From Candidatus Gallimonas intestinigallinarum (lineage in GTDB: Bacteria; Bacillota_A; Clostridia; Christensenellales; Borkfalkiaceae): a DNA stretch of 17,250 bases. The DNA lies in NCBI GenBank assembly GCA_019116405.1, contig DXBS01000077.1, positions 1 through 17,250 of the forward strand, written 5' to 3'. A program made the translations under genes and the position numbers. The notes under the pieces were generated by a model. It did no database searches. It was not told where the DNA came from and saw only the letters and a list, made by a program, of their open reading frames with translations. Within the stretch, counting starts at the first letter, position 1, and the number at the start of each line of letters is the position of its first letter. This document shows, one piece after another, positions 1 through 7,051 of the stretch.

Positions 1-661
1 GCAGCATAAAGTCCGCCCACGGCCACACAAAGGACGTGAGCGCCGTGTAGACGATCATCGGCTTTGCAAGCGGCAGCGTGATGGAGACAAAGACGCGGAA
101 ATCGCTTGCTCCGTCCAGCGTGGCGGCATCGTAGATGGTGCTCGGAATGGTATCGAAAAACCCCTTCTGCACGAGAAATCCCATCGTGGAACCGCTGCTG
201 TACAAAAGAACGAGCCCCCAAAGATTGTTGATGAGGTGCAGCTGCGTCATGATGACGAACAGCGCCGTCATGTTCATGAAGTTGGGGAAGATGCCAAGAA
301 TGAGCGTCGCCTTCATCATTGCCTTGCGGCTCTTGAAGCGGTAGCGCGAAATGGTGTAAGCCACCGCGATGACCAGAAAGGTCGAGATAACGCAGCTTAC
401 CGCGGCGACGAACAGAGTGTTGCCGAACCAGCGCGGATAATCGTACTTTGCGACCTCCGTAAACAGGCGGCGGAAGGTATCGAAACTGTACGCCTGCGGA
501 AAAAAGCCGTCCAGCGTCAAAAGATCCCCTTCCGCATTGAATGCGGACAGCACGAGCCAAACGCATGGAAAGGCAAAGATAAAGCTGACGAACAGCACGA
601 GAAGATAGACAAGCGCCGTTTTCACCGCCTTTTCGGGACGGATGTGTATTTTCTTCGTCAT
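1..661 (-). CDS. malG: MalG-type ABC sugar permease (3' end cut by window edge)
   Basis: Inner-membrane permease of a carbohydrate ABC importer, working as a heterodimer with the MalF-like protein encoded just upstream. 220 codons are visible, starting MTKKIHIRPEKAVKTALVYL; the C-terminus lies beyond the left edge. The first membrane helix covers roughly residues 14-38. The cytoplasmic EAA loop that docks the ATPase is clear at about residues 178-201 (DAATLDGAS followed by ITLPLAKP). The start at 661 is chosen because ATG overlaps the malF stop as ATGA and AAAGGAGG lies about 10 bases upstream inside malF, so translation is probably coupled. Maltodextrin specificity is inferred from the linked GH13 enzyme; the permease family itself is clear. 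Confidence 0.93.
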   Translation of the reverse strand, partial: MTKKIHIRPEKAVKTALVYLLVLFVSFIFAFPCVWLVLSAFNAEGDLLTLDGFFPQAYSFDTFRRLFTEVAKYDYPRWFGNTLFVAAVSCVISTFLVIAVAYTISRYRFKSRKAMMKATLILGIFPNFMNMTALFVIMTQLHLINNLWGLVLLYSSGSTMGFLVQKGFFDTIPSTIYDAATLDGASDFRVFVSITLPLAKPMIVYTALTSFVWPWADFML

Positions 662-1983
662 CGGTACGTATCCTCCTTTTTATAGGCGGGCGAGGTCACA
701 TACGCGATCAGCGAGAAGATCGCCATGAACGCAAACAGGATGAGGCTCAAAGCCGATCCGAGCGAATACAGCCTGTTTTCCACCGTGAGATTGTACATCC
801 AGTTGATGAGGAGGTCGGAGCTGTTCGCATTGAAGTATCCCGGCGCATACACCGTTTCGGGGCGCAGGAAATAGAAGATGCTGAAATTGTTGAACTGATT
901 GATGAACGTACTGATGATGACGGGCGTCGTGGCAAACAGTACAAACGGGAGCGTGAGGTACCAGAACTGCTGAAAGGCGTTCGCGCCGTCCAGCCGCGCA
1001 GCCTCGTAGGTATCCTTGCTCACATTGGACAGGATGCCCGTTGCCAGAAACATGACAGAGGGCACGCCCACCCATGCGCAGCAGAAAAATCCCAACAGCC
1101 GCAGCGACCACTTGGAGTCGTAGGAAATGATCGTAAAATTTTCGGAGACCCAGCCCCAGTCCTTCAGCAGTCCGACGATGGGTCCGCTGTCACAGAACAT
1201 GAAGTAGAACCCCGTCAGCGTGATAAAGCTGGGAATGGCATAGGCAAACATGGGAAACACCCGCCAGAAGCGCTTGAATTTCAGACATTTTGCATTGTAC
1301 AAAAGTGCCAGCCCCAGTCCGCCGAAATACACCAGAAAGGTAGAACCGACCGCCCACAGGATATTCCAGGCGAGGATCTTGCCAATCGTGCCGATATATT
1401 CGCTCATCGTGAAGATGACGCGGAAACTCTGAAACCCCGTCCAGCTGACCAGCCGCGGCGGAACGATCTCGCCGCCGTAGTTGGTGAACGCGACGAGCGC
1501 CGTGAACACGATGGGCATGATGTTGAAGATGCAGACGAACACAAGGGGCAGCGTGAGCGTGAGAAAGTAAAACTTTTTGTTGAGCAGCGTCTGACAGCTC
1601 TCGAAAAAATTCCTGACGCGGTTGCCCTTTGCCATCTCGCGCGTCGTATAGATCACATCCTTGATGTTCGCATAGTACGCGAGTGCAAACAGGAGCACGA
1701 GAAAGACCGTCGTGATCCCCCACGCCAACATGGAGATGGAGTTATCCCCCTCGATGCCCATAATGGGTACGCCCTCCGTCGTACCGAGCGTAAACAGACC
1801 AATGATATTATCCACGCCCGCAAAGACAAGAAAGAGAATAAATCCGAACTCCAGGAGCATGAGCAGCGCACCCTTGATGAACTGACGGCAGAACATTTGC
1901 CCCAGCCCCATGAATGCGCAACTCAGTTTCACCTGATAGGGAGAGAATACGCTCTCCCCTTTCGGCTTTTTTACCGCTTCCAT
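658..1983 (-). CDS. malF: MalF-type ABC sugar permease with N-terminal membrane extension
   Basis: Permease subunit of the importer, 441 residues. Residues about 1-130 form an extension with extra membrane helices (about 38-56 and 84-104) and a GLGQMFCRQFIKG motif at 26-38. Such extensions are known in MalF proteins of Gram-positive bacteria. The core permease follows, with helices from about residue 138 and the EAA loop at 327-347 (EAARLDGANAF then LTLPF). The start lies 11 bases after the malE stop, whose TAA is part of the TAAGGAGG ribosome-binding site, so the two are closely coupled. The stop overlaps the malG start by 4 bases. The ATPase partner (MalK/MsmX type) is not in the window and is probably shared and encoded elsewhere. 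Confidence 0.95.
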   Translation of the reverse strand: MEAVKKPKGESVFSPYQVKLSCAFMGLGQMFCRQFIKGALLMLLEFGFILFLVFAGVDNIIGLFTLGTTEGVPIMGIEGDNSISMLAWGITTVFLVLLFALAYYANIKDVIYTTREMAKGNRVRNFFESCQTLLNKKFYFLTLTLPLVFVCIFNIMPIVFTALVAFTNYGGEIVPPRLVSWTGFQSFRVIFTMSEYIGTIGKILAWNILWAVGSTFLVYFGGLGLALLYNAKCLKFKRFWRVFPMFAYAIPSFITLTGFYFMFCDSGPIVGLLKDWGWVSENFTIISYDSKWSLRLLGFFCCAWVGVPSVMFLATGILSNVSKDTYEAARLDGANAFQQFWYLTLPFVLFATTPVIISTFINQFNNFSIFYFLRPETVYAPGYFNANSSDLLINWMYNLTVENRLYSLGSALSLILFAFMAIFSLIAYVTSPAYKKEDTYR

Positions 1984-1994
1984 CGTGCCCCTCC

Positions 1995-3464
1995 TTACGA
2001 GATATCGCCGACTGCCATTGCGGAGCGGATGTCCTCCACCAGTTTATCAAGCGCCCCTTTCAACGACTCCGCCGTCGTATACACGGGCGTCTCGCGCGTC
2101 GTGTTGTCCGTTGCGACGTCGTTGAACAGGGAGGAGAGCGGATCCCAGATATACTGCGTATCGCGCGTGGAGGGCATCATATAGATGAGCCCTTCTGAAA
2201 CGCGCCCGCTCAGGATCTCGGAGACCCCGCCGAGTTCTTCGGCAAGATCGGTGCGCGCGGGAACGGCGCCGAGCGCCTCGCTCCGCCACTTGAGATTTTC
2301 ATATTCGGAGACGAACTTCACAAAGGCAAGGCTCGCCTTCGGGTACTTTGTATAGGAACTGATGCCGAAGGCGTTGACGCCGCCCATCGTCGTCGGCGCG
2401 AACGTCTCCTCCTCGATATCGGTCAGTTCTTTGGTGATGTCCCCGTCCTTGGGAAGTCGCGGCGGCGCGACAACGACCAGATTTTCCTTTGCCGCCGCCT
2501 CCGCCTCTTCCTGTGCCATGCCTTCGCGCACATAGGTCGCGGTGAGATTTTCCTGAAAGGTCGTCAGCCAGTCGGGCGTACCGATCGTGCAGAACGCCGT
2601 GCCCGCGGAATTGGTGAGATAGGTCGCCACCTGCGTGGTCGCATTCTGCGAGATACAGGTGGAACCGAGCACGCCCGCAAGATCGCGGAACAGATTGAGC
2701 CCCACCTCGGCGCCGTCGGCATTGAGTCCGATATCGTCATGCGTATCGCCGAACACATAGGCGCCGAAGGACAGCAGATAGCCCGTGTTGAAGTACTGAT
2801 CGACAAGCGACATATACAGCCCGTATCTGTCGCCGTTCGATTCCTGCCTGATCTGACTGCTGTAGGCGTACAGGTCGTTCATGGTCTCCACCATGTCGGG
2901 AACGCCGTTTTTATTGTCGTCCCACTCGCTCTCCCAGTTATCGGGCAGCAAGTCCTTGCGATAGGTGAGCACGGTGGACTGCTGCGCGACGGGCATGCCG
3001 TAATACAGATCAAGCCCATATGTCTCCAGCCGGTAGACGTCCATGACCGTCTGCGGAATGTTGGCGATCTCCAGCCCCTCCGTGGGCAGCGGCAGCACAT
3101 GCCCGCCCTCGGCATAGCGCATGAGCATATCGTTCGCCTGATAGAGCACATCGGGACCATACCCGTCCGGTCCGTTCTGCTCAAGATCGACATACTGATC
3201 CATGTTTGCGTCGACCGCGTTGACGTTGTACTCTGCATACCGCTCGTTGAAGGCGTCGAGCACCTCCTGCAAATGCCCCGTTTCGATCGCCATCTGATTG
3301 TCGAGCACGCGGATGGTGGCGTTCTGCTCGATCTCGCCGTCGAACTTCGCCATCAGTTCGTCGTATGTAAACGTTCCGCCTCCCGTGCGCTCTCCGCACG
3401 CAGAAAGGCCGACCGTCACCACCGCAAAAGCAAGACCCACGCACAAAAATTTTGTCCTCTTCAT
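1995..3464 (-). CDS. malE: Extracellular solute-binding lipoprotein of the maltodextrin-type ABC importer
   Basis: 489-residue family 1 solute-binding protein that should capture an oligosaccharide outside the membrane and pass it to MalFG. The N-terminus is a lipoprotein signal: MKRTK, a hydrophobic stretch, then a lipobox LSAC with the lipidated cysteine at residue 23, followed by a Gly/Thr-rich linker. The mature part has the usual features of the family, such as an early FNERY helix and a late region with TMGGVNAFGIS. The start overlaps the amylase stop by 4 bases (ATGA) with AAGGAGGAAAG just upstream, so it is translationally coupled. An alpha-glucan ligand is inferred from the neighbouring GH13 gene and surface lipoprotein; other oligosaccharides are possible. 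Confidence 0.9.
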   Translation of the reverse strand: MKRTKFLCVGLAFAVVTVGLSACGERTGGGTFTYDELMAKFDGEIEQNATIRVLDNQMAIETGHLQEVLDAFNERYAEYNVNAVDANMDQYVDLEQNGPDGYGPDVLYQANDMLMRYAEGGHVLPLPTEGLEIANIPQTVMDVYRLETYGLDLYYGMPVAQQSTVLTYRKDLLPDNWESEWDDNKNGVPDMVETMNDLYAYSSQIRQESNGDRYGLYMSLVDQYFNTGYLLSFGAYVFGDTHDDIGLNADGAEVGLNLFRDLAGVLGSTCISQNATTQVATYLTNSAGTAFCTIGTPDWLTTFQENLTATYVREGMAQEEAEAAAKENLVVVAPPRLPKDGDITKELTDIEEETFAPTTMGGVNAFGISSYTKYPKASLAFVKFVSEYENLKWRSEALGAVPARTDLAEELGGVSEILSGRVSEGLIYMMPSTRDTQYIWDPLSSLFNDVATDNTTRETPVYTTAESLKGALDKLVEDIRSAMAVGDIS

Positions 3465-5125
3465 GACCTTTCCTCCTTCTCAAAGATCGCAAAACGATGC
3501 GATCTTATCTCATGATAACAGTTCCGCCATGCAAATGTCAATGTCCCGCCGCTGAAATTGACGGCAAGCACGAGCTTTTCCCGCTCGACGACGAGCAGTC
3601 CTCCCTGCGTGTACAGGCGGACACTGCCGTCTATCTTTTCCCGTCTGAGCGTTGCAAGCATGCGGACGGTCTCCTGTAAGTCCATGTCCCAGTGCGCCTC
3701 ATTCCAGTCAAAGGTGCGGCGGGAATCGGGTTCGTATTCCCCGATCATGCCGATCTCCGTGCCGTAGCAGATGCAGGGCATGCCCGGGAAGAAGAACAGC
3801 ACGGCAAGCGCGCACTTCAGCGCCGCCTTGTCCTCGCCCGCGAGCGTCAGAAATCGCTCCGTATCGTGACTGTCCAGGAGATTGAGCATCATTTCGTTGA
3901 CCTGATCGGTGTTGCGCATCAGGATCTCATTGAGCCGATCGCAGAAGCTCTGCACCGAGCGTATCCCCCTGGCGAAATAGTCGATGCAAGCCTTGGTGAA
4001 GGAGTAGTTCATGATGCCGTCGAACTCGTCCCCTCTCAGCCACGCGCCCGCATCGTGCCAGCTCTCGCCGATGAGGATCGCCTGTGGATTTTCCCGCTTG
4101 ACCGCCTTGCGGAACCGCCGCCAGAAGTCGTGCGAGACCTCGTCCGCGACGTCCAGCCGCCAGCCGTCGATGCCGCATTCGCGCATCCAATACAGCGCGA
4201 TATCCAACAAATATTTTTGCACTTCTTCGTTGCTCGTGTTCCACTTGGGCATATAGCTGCACGCGGCAAAGCACTCGTAGTTGCAGTTCTGCGGATCGGG
4301 CTTGTCGCCGCGGATGATGAACCAATCGTGATATCGGGACGACCTGCCCCTTTGCAATACATCCTGAAACTGCGCACACAGCATGCTGCAATGATTGAAC
4401 ACCGCGTCCAGTACGACCTTCATGCCGCCCGCGTGCGCCCGTTTCACCAATTCTTTCAGGTCGGCGTCCGAACCGAACATTTCGTCCACATGAAAGTAGT
4501 CGATCGTGTCGTACTTGTGATTGCTCGGCGAGGAGAACACGGGCGTGAGATAGAGCGCGGTGATGCCCAGATCGCTCAGATACCCGAGTTTTTCCGTCAC
4601 GCCTTTGAGGTCGCCGCCGTAAAAGCTCTTTGCGTCTGGGATCTCCCCCCAACTTCTGTTGATATACGATCTGTCTTTCTCCCGATCTCCGCAGCGAAAC
4701 CGATCGATAAAGATCTGATAGAACACCGCCTGATCGCACCAGTCCACTTTGCGGTGCACGTCCGCTGCGTTGATATAGGGGTGCTGAAAGAAGTTATAAT
4801 AGCTTTTCTCATGGTCATACTCGACCGTGAGACCCTCCTCCGAGTAGTAGTACGCCTCTTTCCCGCGCGTCAGATAAAAGACATATCCGATGCGGGGATC
4901 GGGCACGGAGAGCGCAGCCGTATAGTAGTCGTACAGTTCGTCCGAACAAGACTTGCGCATCGCAAGCGTCTTTCTGTCCGTGAGCCAGTCATATTTGACC
5001 GCATAGATGAGCGTCACTTCGTCCAGATCGTCCTTCGCCGCGCGCAGCCGGATACGCAGTTCATGCTCGCCGTAGGCAAAGGAATATTGGGATCCGGGAA
5101 TATGCAGAAGAGCCGTTTTGTTCAT
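3461..5125 (-). CDS. Cytoplasmic GH13 neopullulanase / maltogenic amylase / cyclomaltodextrinase-type enzyme
   Basis: 554 residues, no signal peptide, so cytoplasmic. It probably cleaves imported maltodextrins or cyclodextrins to small sugars. Residues about 1-110 look like the N-terminal beta domain (CBM34-like) of this group; the catalytic barrel starts near DWCDQAVFYQIFIDRF (128-143). All conserved GH13 regions are visible: region I DAVFNH (240-245), region II GWRLD with nucleophile Asp325, region III LIGE with acid/base Glu354, region IV DSHD with Asp421. The MPKWN sequence at 292-296 matches the MPKxN-type region V that marks the neopullulanase subfamily (GH13_20). GGGAGGAAG precedes the ATG. 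A hairpin separates it from the lipoprotein gene upstream. The exact product spectrum cannot be read from sequence. Confidence 0.93.
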   Translation of the reverse strand: MNKTALLHIPGSQYSFAYGEHELRIRLRAAKDDLDEVTLIYAVKYDWLTDRKTLAMRKSCSDELYDYYTAALSVPDPRIGYVFYLTRGKEAYYYSEEGLTVEYDHEKSYYNFFQHPYINAADVHRKVDWCDQAVFYQIFIDRFRCGDREKDRSYINRSWGEIPDAKSFYGGDLKGVTEKLGYLSDLGITALYLTPVFSSPSNHKYDTIDYFHVDEMFGSDADLKELVKRAHAGGMKVVLDAVFNHCSMLCAQFQDVLQRGRSSRYHDWFIIRGDKPDPQNCNYECFAACSYMPKWNTSNEEVQKYLLDIALYWMRECGIDGWRLDVADEVSHDFWRRFRKAVKRENPQAILIGESWHDAGAWLRGDEFDGIMNYSFTKACIDYFARGIRSVQSFCDRLNEILMRNTDQVNEMMLNLLDSHDTERFLTLAGEDKAALKCALAVLFFFPGMPCICYGTEIGMIGEYEPDSRRTFDWNEAHWDMDLQETVRMLATLRREKIDGSVRLYTQGGLLVVEREKLVLAVNFSGGTLTFAWRNCYHEIRSHRFAIFEKEERS

Positions 5126-5155
5126 GACGTCTTCCTCCCTGCGTGTTTACAAGTT

Positions 5156-5177
5156 CGGGGCGGTATGCACCGCCCCG
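5156..5177 (-). terminator. Intercistronic hairpin between lipoprotein and amylase genes
   Basis: Perfect 9-bp GC-rich stem with a 4-base loop: arms CGGGGCGGT and ACCGCCCCG on the plus strand. It lies 12 bases after the lipoprotein stop codon. On the transcribed strand it is followed by AACTTGTAAAC, a poor U-tract, so it is more likely a partial terminator or an mRNA-stabilising/processing hairpin than a full stop. This would let the surface lipoprotein be made in excess of the downstream enzyme and importer. A second, competing 8-bp pairing (GGCGGTAT at 5159-5166 with ATACCGCC at 5178-5185) uses the same bases. Confidence 0.6.
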
Positions 5178-5189
5178 ATACCGCCTTGG

Positions 5190-6875
5190 TTATGATGCCT
5201 GCGTCACGCTCAGTGTAAGCGTGCCGTCCGTTGCAACGCTCACACGGAAGGTGTAGCTTCCCGCCTGCGTGCACAGAAGATTGCCGCCGTTGCCCCATGC
5301 CCAGTCGGACACGACGCCTTCGGGCAAGGTGTCCGCCACCGCCAGTTTGGAGGTATAGCCGGGCGTATAATAGGTATCCTCTCTGTACGGCGCGTGGATG
5401 GCAACGGGGATGCAGAAGTAGAAGTAGTCGCCCTCCACAAGTTCGAGCGTGATCTCGTACTCCCTTGCCATACCCGCTGCCGGAGAGGAGACCGCCGTGA
5501 GCTGCTGTACCTGCGAGCCGACGCCGAAATTGTTGTTCGCAAAGACCGAAGTCTTGCCGTTATAGGCCGTCTCATCGATCGTAAGATTGCCCGTTGCGGG
5601 ATCGGTCGCCTGCGCATAGGAGAGCCTGCCGCCCAACACTTTCCACGTCTGATCGGACGTTAAAATATCCGCCGTCTTATCCACTTTGATGGAGCCCTCA
5701 AGCGTGTTCGTCGCAGAATCGAGCGTGACGGTCAGCGTGAAGGTGTACATTCCGCCTTCGACGACCACGATGTTGCTGCCCATGCCGTCCGCCTTTTTGA
5801 ACGCGGCGTCCTCGCCGTTGAACTCGTCGATATCGGGATAGTAGAACATGGTGCCGTCCTGCGCCGAAATGCCGCCTTCCTCTTTGAGCGTGCAGTAGGC
5901 AAGCAGGAACTCGTCGCCTGCGGCGAGCGTCCACGTCTGCATCCATGTACCCGTTCCGTCCGCCTCGTTATCGGAGATCTTGAGCATTTCATAGGCGGAG
6001 TACTGCAGACTATCTACCTCTGCGCCCCAGTTGGTGCCCGCGAGTACGGATTCGGCGCTCGTTTCAGCCGCAGAATTACCGTAGATGTACCATGTATAGT
6101 CGGAGCGGTCCACCGTCACCGCGGGCGCGTCGCCGTTGCGCACGACCGTGATGGAACCGACGTTGGGATCCTCCGCGTCCGTCGTGAGCGTCAGCGTATA
6201 ATTGCCGCTCACGTTGACGGTGATATTCACCTGCCCGTCGCCAAGTCCCGTGCCGGGCGCGCTCATGTACTCGTTTTCAACCAGATACTGCCCGCCGCGC
6301 GCACCGCCGCCGCTGGCATCGTCCGTATTCCAGACGCCATCTTCGTCCTGAATGCAGAACTGGAACTGGTCGCCCACGTACAAGTTGATCGTGATCGTAA
6401 ATTCGTTCTTGCCAGCCGTCTTGGTGAGAATGTTGCCGTTCTCCCCCTCGATGGGTCCGCCGTTCCAGCCGATCGCGGCGAGCGGACCGCCCGCAGACGA
6501 ACTGCCCGCAATCAGCCACTGGCGGGCGTCCTCGGCAGCAGAGCTCCACATGGAATAGACATTGGTGTCCCGCGTAATGGCGGTATCAAAGCTCCAGTCA
6601 AAGGTGAAATCTGCCGTTGCATACCAACCGCCGAATGTATAGCCCTCTTTTTCATAGTCCACATCCGAAGGCTCGAACGCTTCGACAGTTTCGCCTTCCT
6701 CCACTTCCCTGGTCGTGATGACCGTACTTCCGTCATAGAATGTGACCGTGTACGTCTGCGTCTGCGGCGTTGGTTCCGGCTCCTGCGTACATGCCGCCGC
6801 AACGCCGAGCGTCAGCGTCATCAGCATTGCCGCTGCCATACAGAAACCCAGTTTTTTCAGTTTCGACTTTGCCAT
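5190..6875 (-). CDS. Surface lipoprotein with InlB-type repeat and three tandem carbohydrate-binding-like modules
   Basis: 561 residues, first gene of the alpha-glucan operon. Signal region MAKSKLKKLG plus a hydrophobic stretch ends in a lipobox-like VAAAC with Cys29; the -3 residue is Ala, so lipidation is likely but not classic. A Pro/Thr/Gln linker leads to one InlB/Flg_new-type repeat (about 41-110, with GYTFGGWY). Three related beta-rich modules follow (about 119-246, 261-398, 410-559). Each opens with a W-x-[IV]-x-G-like strand, has a GDxFxF-type strand (GDQFQF, GDEFLL, GDYFYF) and closes with GxYTFxLTV. The pattern recalls starch-binding domains of Bacteroidetes SusE/SusF, but family membership is inferred. 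AAGGAGGAG stands 5-8 bases before the ATG. Its likely job is to hold alpha-glucan at the cell surface near MalE. It has no catalytic motif that I can see. Confidence 0.85.
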   Translation of the reverse strand: MAKSKLKKLGFCMAAAMLMTLTLGVAAACTQEPEPTPQTQTYTVTFYDGSTVITTREVEEGETVEAFEPSDVDYEKEGYTFGGWYATADFTFDWSFDTAITRDTNVYSMWSSAAEDARQWLIAGSSSAGGPLAAIGWNGGPIEGENGNILTKTAGKNEFTITINLYVGDQFQFCIQDEDGVWNTDDASGGGARGGQYLVENEYMSAPGTGLGDGQVNITVNVSGNYTLTLTTDAEDPNVGSITVVRNGDAPAVTVDRSDYTWYIYGNSAAETSAESVLAGTNWGAEVDSLQYSAYEMLKISDNEADGTGTWMQTWTLAAGDEFLLAYCTLKEEGGISAQDGTMFYYPDIDEFNGEDAAFKKADGMGSNIVVVEGGMYTFTLTVTLDSATNTLEGSIKVDKTADILTSDQTWKVLGGRLSYAQATDPATGNLTIDETAYNGKTSVFANNNFGVGSQVQQLTAVSSPAAGMAREYEITLELVEGDYFYFCIPVAIHAPYREDTYYTPGYTSKLAVADTLPEGVVSDWAWGNGGNLLCTQAGSYTFRVSVATDGTLTLSVTQAS

Positions 6876-6913
6876 ACAACACTCCTCCTTGTCCTTATCA
6901 TGCTTTGCGACTT

Positions 6914-6929
6914 ACTTAATCGCTTAAAT
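6914..6929. promoter_or_regulatory. Operator 1, CG-centred pseudo-palindrome on the operon start site
   Basis: ACTTAATCGCTTAAAT: the 7-base half-sites either side of the central CG match at 5 of 7 positions (A.TTAA. / .TTAA.T). A central CG with symmetric flanks is the usual form of LacI-family operators. It covers about -4 to +12 of the transcript expected from the minus-strand promoter, a classic repression position. It shares the right half CGCTTAAAT exactly with operator 2. Confidence 0.7.
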
Positions 6930-6931
6930 AA

Positions 6932-6959
6932 ATTATATCACAGTTTTTCCCTTTGTCAA
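6932..6959 (-). promoter_or_regulatory. Promoter of the alpha-glucan operon
   Basis: On the minus strand, TTGACA (6959-6954) and TATAAT (6937-6932) are both perfect consensus, with a 16-base spacer. The predicted start is near 6925, giving a leader of about 50 bases before the lipoprotein ATG. A promoter this strong suggests control mainly by repression, which fits operator 1 sitting on the start site. Confidence 0.88.
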
Positions 6960-6987
6960 TACCTTTGGGAAAAATTTTTTGAAATTT

Positions 6988-7003
6988 ATTGAAACGCTTA
7001 AAT
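6988..7003. promoter_or_regulatory. Operator 2, upstream CG-centred pseudo-palindrome
   Basis: ATTGAAACGCTTAAAT: half-sites around the central CG match at 5 of 7 positions, and 9 consecutive bases (CGCTTAAAT) are identical to operator 1. Centre-to-centre distance is 74 bp, close to seven helical turns. It is centred near -70 of the operon promoter and about -56 of the regulator promoter, so it could support a repression loop and affect the regulator's own transcription. Confidence 0.65.
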
Positions 7004-7016
7004 CAGTGCCAGGGGA

Positions 7017-7045
7017 TTGACTTTTTTGCCCGTTTGAAGTAAGAT
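7017..7045 (+). promoter_or_regulatory. Promoter of the LacI-family regulator, possibly leaderless
   Basis: TTGACT (7017-7022), 17-base spacer, TAAGAT (7040-7045): five of six bases match consensus in each box. The expected start, about 7 bases after the -10 box, falls on or next to the ATG at 7052, so the message would be leaderless or nearly so. The purine-rich GATAGAGG before the ATG would then be outside the transcript. If another start is used, that stretch could serve as a ribosome-binding site. Confidence 0.65.
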
Positions 7046-7051
7046 AGAGGC

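Noticed and set aside
3692..5218. 508-codon open frame on the plus strand across the amylase gene
   Set aside because: It lies antisense to a gene with all GH13 catalytic motifs, has no recognisable domain, and is a by-product of high-GC third positions.
6988..7004. Catabolite (CcpA cre) site reading of operator 2
   Set aside because: TTGAAACG and its complement are one base short of the TGNAANCGNTTNCA spacing on either strand, and the sequence fits operator 1 better.
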